Of a stretch of DNA of 64,000 bases, positions 59,962 through 64,000 are shown in pieces. Both the position numbers and the translations under genes were made by a program. This DNA comes from Thalassospira tepidiphila MCCC 1A03514 (GTDB lineage Bacteria > Pseudomonadota > Alphaproteobacteria > Rhodospirillales > Thalassospiraceae), in assembly GCF_001662875.1 (NCBI RefSeq), contig NZ_JPVZ01000003.1, positions 372,001 through 436,000 of the forward strand. The letters run 5' to 3'. Within the stretch, counting starts at the first letter, position 1; each line of letters starts with the position of its first letter. The notes under the pieces were generated by a model. It was given only the letters and a program-made list of their open reading frames with translations, did no database searches and had not been told where the DNA came from.

Positions 59962-61038
59962 TTAGGGGCGGGAAACCACCTGCTTGATCCAGTCCGAGAT
60001 CTTGTCAAACGTGCCGGGCGCATAGGCATACCGGCCAAGGGCGACATAAAGCATCTGGCGGGATGTCGGCATTTCACTGCTGAGCTGGTAGTTAAACAAA
60101 TTGCTTCTAAGCAACCCGTGCGTGGCATCGGGGATGACAACCACCTCATTTTCAGGATGCTGGTCGATCAGGATATCGCGATAGATGTCCGCATCGGATC
60201 TTGCATCCACATTCAGATCATCACGCCCCCACATGGCAAGTGTCGGTGTTTCAAGCTGCGCCAGATCTGCTTTTGCGTCAGATGTAATGTTGCGTTTTAC
60301 GAATTCGTAGCGGTCTGATGCCATCGGCGATGGATCACTGGTTTCTGCAAGGTAGGTTGCGTAACTTGCATCGGGCGCAAAGATCACGGTGTCCCGGACG
60401 TGGTTGCGTTCAATTTGACGTTCGATATCTTCTTGTGTTGCACCATCGGCCAAGAGGCGTTGGCGTGTATAAAAATCACCCTGGTCTTGCCAGTTCACCG
60501 CCCCGCTTATGATGACATTAAAGGCATTGTCCGGGATCATCCGCGACGCTTCGGGGATCACCCAGCCCGCCTGGGAAAATCCGATAAAGCCGATTTGTTG
60601 TCGGCTTCCGGGATGGGCCGTTTTGATTGCCTCATACGCCGCAACGGCTTCGTCTGCGCGGTCATTCATGGATTGCGAAAGCCAGTTTCCCGTGCTTTCG
60701 CCGACGCCTGCCTTGTCCCAGCTGTAAATACCGATCCCGCGATCAAGCAAGGCATTGATCAGGGGCAAATAGCCATCGCCCGCAAAGCGGTCCTGCGGAC
60801 CATCGCCGTGAACCAGAAGGGCAATCGGGCCTGTATGCTGCGCATCTGGCAAGATCAGGCTGCCCGACAGAACAGCATCATCGTGTGAAAAGCTGATCTG
60901 TTTGGTCGGGCGGTTGCTGATATCAAAGTCAGACAATCCGATAAGTGCAAGACTTCCGGGAACAGCAACAAGCAGCACAAACAGAACAATCGCCATCCTG
61001 ACAAGGCGGCGGTAACGAATGCGGCGGGGCGATGGCAC
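59962..61038 (-). CDS. Alpha/beta hydrolase, membrane-anchored or exported
   Basis: A GTG start at 61038 with AAAGG upstream gives 358 residues. An N-terminal hydrophobic segment (MAIVLFVLLVAVPGSLALIGL, about residues 15-35) preceded by arginines is a signal anchor or signal peptide. The hydrolase part has GPIALLVHGDGPQDRFAGDGY (oxyanion loop), the nucleophile elbow GFIGFSQAGWVIPEA with Ser, the acidic residue region ETPTLAMWGRDDLNVD and the histidine in VVIPDATHGLLRS. The substrate is unknown. Confidence 0.85.
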   Translation of the reverse strand: MPSPRRIRYRRLVRMAIVLFVLLVAVPGSLALIGLSDFDISNRPTKQISFSHDDAVLSGSLILPDAQHTGPIALLVHGDGPQDRFAGDGYLPLINALLDRGIGIYSWDKAGVGESTGNWLSQSMNDRADEAVAAYEAIKTAHPGSRQQIGFIGFSQAGWVIPEASRMIPDNAFNVIISGAVNWQDQGDFYTRQRLLADGATQEDIERQIERNHVRDTVIFAPDASYATYLAETSDPSPMASDRYEFVKRNITSDAKADLAQLETPTLAMWGRDDLNVDARSDADIYRDILIDQHPENEVVVIPDATHGLLRSNLFNYQLSSEMPTSRQMLYVALGRYAYAPGTFDKISDWIKQVVSRP

Positions 61039-61180
61039 GGCACAGCCTTTCAGGTTGGTGGCAGCAAGGAATATTTGGCAGTGTTCGCAGATTGCGAGAA
61101 GTCAGGGGGCCCGTCAATCGCCTTGCAACCGGTTATGTCGATGAAATCAGGTGTTTAGCCCAAAAGCATCCCGGCCATAA

Positions 61181-62440
61181 GTGGAAAACGCTAGGTCCCG
61201 AGCCGGGAATTGCACAAAACAGAACTTGAAAGAGCATCATGAAACGGTCAATGCTTTCGGCACTGCAACCAAATCTGCCCTGCGTGCCATTGTGATCCTT
61301 TCTGACAAGATACCTGACCACCGTATTGCCGATCCTGCCCCGCGCATGATTGCGGCCGAGATTTATCGTGGCTCAAGCTATGGTCCCAAGCATCCGCTGG
61401 CGATCCCGCGGGTGTCGCTGGTGGTCGATATGGTGCATGCGCTGGGTTGGGTGGATGAGACCACCTATCTGACCGGGCCGGTGGCAACACCCGAGCAGCT
61501 CGCGCGGTTCCACGACCCGGACTATATTGCCGCCGTCATGCAGGCCGAGCGCGATCAAGCGCTGCCTGATGATCTGATGGAGCGGTTCGGGCTCGGCAAG
61601 AATGGCAATCCGATCTATCCGGAAATTTTCCGGCGTCCGGCGACTGCCGCCGGATCATCGGTGATGGCAGCCAACCTGATCAAGGATGGCGGGATCATTC
61701 ATCATCCGGCAGGGGGCACCCATCACGGTTTGCGCGATCGGGCATCGGGGTTCTGTTACTTCAACGATCCGGTTCTGGGCATTTATGCCTTGCTTGATAG
61801 CGGGTTGGACCGGGTGCTTTATGTTGATATTGACGCCCATCACGGCGACGGGGTGCAGATCGCCTTTGCCGAGGATGAACGCGTTCTGACTGTTTCCATC
61901 CATCAGGAAGACCTGTGGCCCAAGACCGGCGCAATTGATGACATTGCAGGCGGCATGGCGCGCAACCTTCCGATGCCGGGCGGCATGCATGATGACGAGA
62001 TGCGTTTCATTCTTTTTGAATATTTGATTCCGCTTGGATTAAGTTTTGCACCTCAAGCTATTGTTTTACAATGTGGATGTGATACTCTTGCCGAAGATCC
62101 ACTGTCCAGACAGCTTTTGGGCAATCAGTCGATCTGGGAAGTCGTGGGGGCGATGACCCGATTGGCGCCCCGAAGTCTTGTTCTTGGCGGCGGAGGATAT
62201 AGTCCATACGGCGTTGCACGCTGTTGGTCTGGGGTGTGGGCAACCATTAACGGGATCGAAATACCTGATGTGTTACCCATCACAGCGGAAAATATCCTGC
62301 GTGTCATAAAATGGGCGCATAGTCGTGGAAGACAGCCGGCAAGTGAGTTGTTCACAACGCTTGTGGATCCATGGCGGGGTGGCGCCATCCGGGACGAGGT
62401 CCGGGATCGCGTCAAAAGACTAAGAGGATATGGGGTATGA
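61181..62440 (+). CDS. Histone deacetylase-family (acetoin utilisation/polyamine deacetylase-like) hydrolase
   Basis: The frame runs from a GTG at 61181 (419 residues); no in-frame ATG gives a natural start, and TTG 61226 or GTG 61292 are alternatives, so the true N-terminus is uncertain. The catalytic core is clear: IIHHPAGGTHHGLRDRASGFCYFNDPVLGIYALLD with the catalytic His pair, the zinc motif LYVDIDAHHGDGVQIAF, VSIHQEDLWP, GCDTLAEDPLS, and SLVLGGGGYSPYGVARCW. These enzymes deacetylate polyamines, acetylated proteins or small molecules. The stop overlaps the start of the DUF192 gene by 4 bases (ATGA). Confidence 0.88.
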   Translation: MENARSRAGNCTKQNLKEHHETVNAFGTATKSALRAIVILSDKIPDHRIADPAPRMIAAEIYRGSSYGPKHPLAIPRVSLVVDMVHALGWVDETTYLTGPVATPEQLARFHDPDYIAAVMQAERDQALPDDLMERFGLGKNGNPIYPEIFRRPATAAGSSVMAANLIKDGGIIHHPAGGTHHGLRDRASGFCYFNDPVLGIYALLDSGLDRVLYVDIDAHHGDGVQIAFAEDERVLTVSIHQEDLWPKTGAIDDIAGGMARNLPMPGGMHDDEMRFILFEYLIPLGLSFAPQAIVLQCGCDTLAEDPLSRQLLGNQSIWEVVGAMTRLAPRSLVLGGGGYSPYGVARCWSGVWATINGIEIPDVLPITAENILRVIKWAHSRGRQPASELFTTLVDPWRGGAIRDEVRDRVKRLRGYGV

Positions 62441-62883
62441 AGTCGTTCTTTCAGATGGCTTTGGTTGTGTGCTTTGTCAGCGCGGCGGTTGTTGCCGGGC
62501 TGAATGCAAAGGCAACCGGTTATGAACGGTCGCGTCTTCTTGTTGATGGCGAAGTGTTCAATGTTGAACTGGCCATCACACCCGAAGAAAGGTCGCGCGG
62601 CCTTATGTTCCGTACCGAAATGGCTGAAGACGCCGGAATGCTGTTTGATTTCGGCGGACCACGCGACATTTCTATGTGGATGAAAAACACCTTTATCTCG
62701 CTTGATATGCTGTTCATCGCGGCCGACGGCACGATTGTCGGCATTGAAAAGCGCACCGTGCCACAATCAGAAACCATCATTCCGTCGCCAAGGCCTGTGC
62801 GCTTTGTGCTTGAACTCAATGGTGGTTCGTCTGACCGGATGGGGTTTGAGGTTGGCGAAAAGGTCGAAGGACTGCCGCGCTAG
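62437..62883 (+). CDS. DUF192 family protein, exported
   Basis: The start at 62437 overlaps the HDAC stop and gives 148 residues. A signal peptide is seen (FFQMALVVCFVSAAVVAGLNAKA, cleavage near residue 25). The DUF192 domain follows: FNVELAITPEERSRGLMFRTEMAEDAGMLFDFGGPRDISMWMKNTFISLDMLFIAADGTIVGIEKRTVPQSETIIPSPRPVRFVLELNGG. The family is widespread and of unknown function. It is followed by a terminator at 62924. Confidence 0.9.
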   Translation: MKSFFQMALVVCFVSAAVVAGLNAKATGYERSRLLVDGEVFNVELAITPEERSRGLMFRTEMAEDAGMLFDFGGPRDISMWMKNTFISLDMLFIAADGTIVGIEKRTVPQSETIIPSPRPVRFVLELNGGSSDRMGFEVGEKVEGLPR

Positions 62884-62923
62884 GCCACGCCATCGACACG
62901 CCACACAATCAATCAGCAATAGC

Positions 62924-62957
62924 AAGGCCGCAGGTGATATCTGCGGCCTTTGGTTTT
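62924..62957 (+). terminator. Intrinsic terminator of the HDAC-DUF192 operon
   Basis: AAGGCCGCAG (62924-62933) pairs with CTGCGGCCTT (62941-62950), followed by TGGTTTTTG. Confidence 0.85.
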
Positions 62958-63045
62958 TGCGTCGGTTTTTGTGTCATATTTTCGAGAAAAACACGCAATG
63001 CGGTCTTGCCCACCCAGCAAGATGGTGCTAAATCCACATCCGCGT

Positions 63046-63122
63046 CGGGGAGTAGCGCAGTCTGGTAGCGTACCTGCTTTGGGAGCAGGGGGTCGCGAGT
63101 TCGAATCTCGCCTTCCCGACCA
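63046..63122 (+). tRNA. tRNA-Pro (anticodon TGG)
   Basis: Acceptor CGGGGAG/CTTCCCG with one G-T pair, anticodon stem CCTGC/GCAGG around the loop tttggga (anticodon TGG), T arm with GAGTTCGAATCTC, discriminator A and encoded CCA. Confidence 0.97.
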
Positions 63123-63266
63123 TTTCCCCTTTTATCGTTTTTCGGATGCCCAACGGGATTTCCAAGTCACGATAAAAGGTGTAAAAGATGAACTGATAGC
63201 AGGGGTTAGAGAGACCCGCTTAACTGCCATCATCATCTTATCCCGAAGGTCAAGACGAGGGTCCCG

Positions 63267-63560
63267 ATGAAGGTCCGTGTTTACAAACCTGCCAAGAACG
63301 CCATGCAGTCCGGTCAGGCTGCGACCAAGCACTGGGTCATGGAATTTGAACCGGGTGCGAAAAAGGTCGCCGATCAGCTGATGGGCTGGATCGGATCGAC
63401 CGACACCCGTGGTCAGGTCCGCATGTATTTCGAAACCCTCGAAGAAGCGCAGGCCTTTGCCGCCAAGCACAAGCTGATCGCGGACATCGAAATGCCGAAG
63501 CCGCGCAAACTTCAGCTCAAGGCCTATGCCGACAACTTCGCGTTCAAACGCGTCGTCTGA
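63267..63560 (+). CDS. NADH dehydrogenase accessory subunit, NDUFS4/ETC complex I family
   Basis: The 97-residue product begins MKVRVYKPAKNAMQSGQAATKHWVMEFEPGAKKVADQLMGWIGSTDTRGQVRMYFETLEEAQAFAAKHKL and ends YADNFAFKRVV. This is the alphaproteobacterial homologue of the mitochondrial complex I subunit NDUFS4 (18-kDa type): the W-x-G-S-x-D-T pattern is present, followed by an F-x-T-x-E-E-A-x-x-F-A region. It is expected to associate with NADH:quinone oxidoreductase at the membrane. It is a single gene with a terminator 33 bp downstream. Confidence 0.93.
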   Translation: MKVRVYKPAKNAMQSGQAATKHWVMEFEPGAKKVADQLMGWIGSTDTRGQVRMYFETLEEAQAFAAKHKLIADIEMPKPRKLQLKAYADNFAFKRVV

Positions 63561-63592
63561 TCTGGAAATCGCCAGCGTATTTGACCAATTCT

Positions 63593-63616
63593 CGGGGCGG
63601 ATTTCCGCCCCGTTTC
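63593..63616 (+). terminator. Intrinsic terminator of the NDUFS4-like gene
   Basis: CGGGGCGG (63593-63600) pairs with CCGCCCCG (63605-63612) around attt, followed by TTTCGTCT. Confidence 0.75.
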
Positions 63617-63702
63617 GTCTGACAGGGGACGTTAAAGCCTGTGAACACAGTCGGGCAGGCGCCCAATGCCATGCCCCGGGGTTCGTAACCACCCCACCCA
63701 GC

Positions 63703-63779
63703 GGTCCCTTAGCTCAACTGGATAGAGCAACAGACTTCTAATCTGTAGGTTGCAGGTTCGAGTCCTGCAGGGATCGCCA
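63703..63779 (+). tRNA. tRNA-Arg (anticodon TCT)
   Basis: Acceptor GGTCCCT/AGGGATC with one G-T pair, anticodon stem ACAGA/TCTGT around cttctaa (anticodon TCT), T arm with GGTTCGAGTCC, discriminator G and encoded CCA. Confidence 0.97.
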
Positions 63780-63808
63780 TTTTTTCCATGTACTTGCAGT
63801 CAGAAACC

Positions 63809-64000
63809 TTATCGTGCCGTGAAATACCGTCCCGGACGATGGTTGAGCGCAATGATCAGGTTGAGGATGACAGCGCCCAGGATCGAGAGCAGGACCTTGT
63901 CGAAGGGCAGGGTCAGGAAGGCGCAGACGAGGATCACCATGTCGACCGCGAGCTGGAAGTAACCGGCGCGGATGTTGAAGTTTTCCTGTAGGTACAGGGC
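63809..64000 (-). CDS. YitT-like membrane protein, C-terminal part, 5' end outside the window
   Basis: The frame is open to the window edge and ends at TAA (63809-63811). The 63 visible residues read ALYLQENFNIRAGYFQLAVDMVILVCAFLTLPFDKVLLSILGAVILNLIIALNHRPGRYFTAR. Two hydrophobic helices and the ending NHRPGRY match the YitT/DUF161-type membrane proteins of unknown transport function. The assignment rests on this fragment only. Confidence 0.7.
   Translation of the reverse strand, partial: ALYLQENFNIRAGYFQLAVDMVILVCAFLTLPFDKVLLSILGAVILNLIIALNHRPGRYFTAR

Overview
The window looks like a chromosomal segment of a Thalassospira-like marine alphaproteobacterium (Rhodospirillales). Support comes from a GC-rich (roughly mid-50s percent) housekeeping background, the rplM-rpsI pair, class I PHA synthase, class II fructose bisphosphatase GlpX, a DinB with an N-terminal zinc-finger-like extension, an NDUFS4-type complex I accessory subunit, and MotAB stator genes beside a chemoreceptor. 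The genus is an inference. I see no insertion sequence, prophage, integrase or CRISPR array.

Layout. 1-3.1 kb: a truncated crotonase-fold gene that lacks both catalytic glutamates, two predicted C-terminal-anchor membrane proteins and a thioesterase. 3.1-6.8 kb: rplM-rpsI, lldD (with a GntR-type operator) and a GNAT acetyltransferase. 6.8-13.7 kb: a surface-polysaccharide island of lower GC. Its minus-strand operon encodes FdtA, a GT2 and FdtB for a 3-amino-3,6-dideoxyhexose; its plus-strand operon encodes an ATP-grasp ligase, a HAD phosphatase, a methyltransferase and a GT1-like transferase. 13.7-15.7 kb: a secreted peptidoglycan-binding-like protein and a gene interrupted by an in-frame TGA. 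15.8-31.9 kb: metabolic core with argC, a gamma carbonic anhydrase homologue, a di-heme peroxidase, a 3-hydroxyisobutyrate dehydrogenase-like enzyme, phaC, an OmpA lipoprotein, an aminotransferase, hom, glpX, a YegD-like Hsp70, a peroxiredoxin and recJ. 32-33.9 kb: an MFS transporter and four identical tRNA-Glu genes, two of them in perfect 120-bp repeats. 33.9-45.5 kb: dinB, a degenerate EAL protein, a TPR/SPOR lipoprotein with three SHOCT-like repeats, a SAM hydroxide adenosyltransferase homologue, an MBL hydrolase, a secreted sulfatase, motB-motA and a chemoreceptor with a periplasmic c-type heme motif. 45.7-54.3 kb: small hypothetical genes, apt, a Panacea-domain protein, a ChaN-like protein, a transsulfuration enzyme, a DadA-type oxidoreductase, an EamA transporter and a NAPE-PLD-like hydrolase. 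54.4-57.2 kb: a thiamine-precursor ABC operon (thiZ-thiX-thiY order) under a TPP riboswitch. 57.3-64 kb: a rearranged CaiB-type CoA-transferase divergent from an HTH-citrate synthase fusion, an alpha/beta hydrolase, a histone-deacetylase-family gene overlapping a DUF192 gene, tRNA-Pro, the NDUFS4-like gene, tRNA-Arg and the end of a YitT-like membrane gene.

Most of the window is ordinary core genome. The most interesting items are the heme-binding chemoreceptor next to a stator pair, the HTH-citrate synthase/CaiB divergent pair, the interrupted gene at 15.1-15.7 kb, the ATP-grasp/HAD/methyltransferase glycan operon, and the TPP riboswitch that contains the thiZ ribosome binding site. I did not find a clearly undescribed large system.
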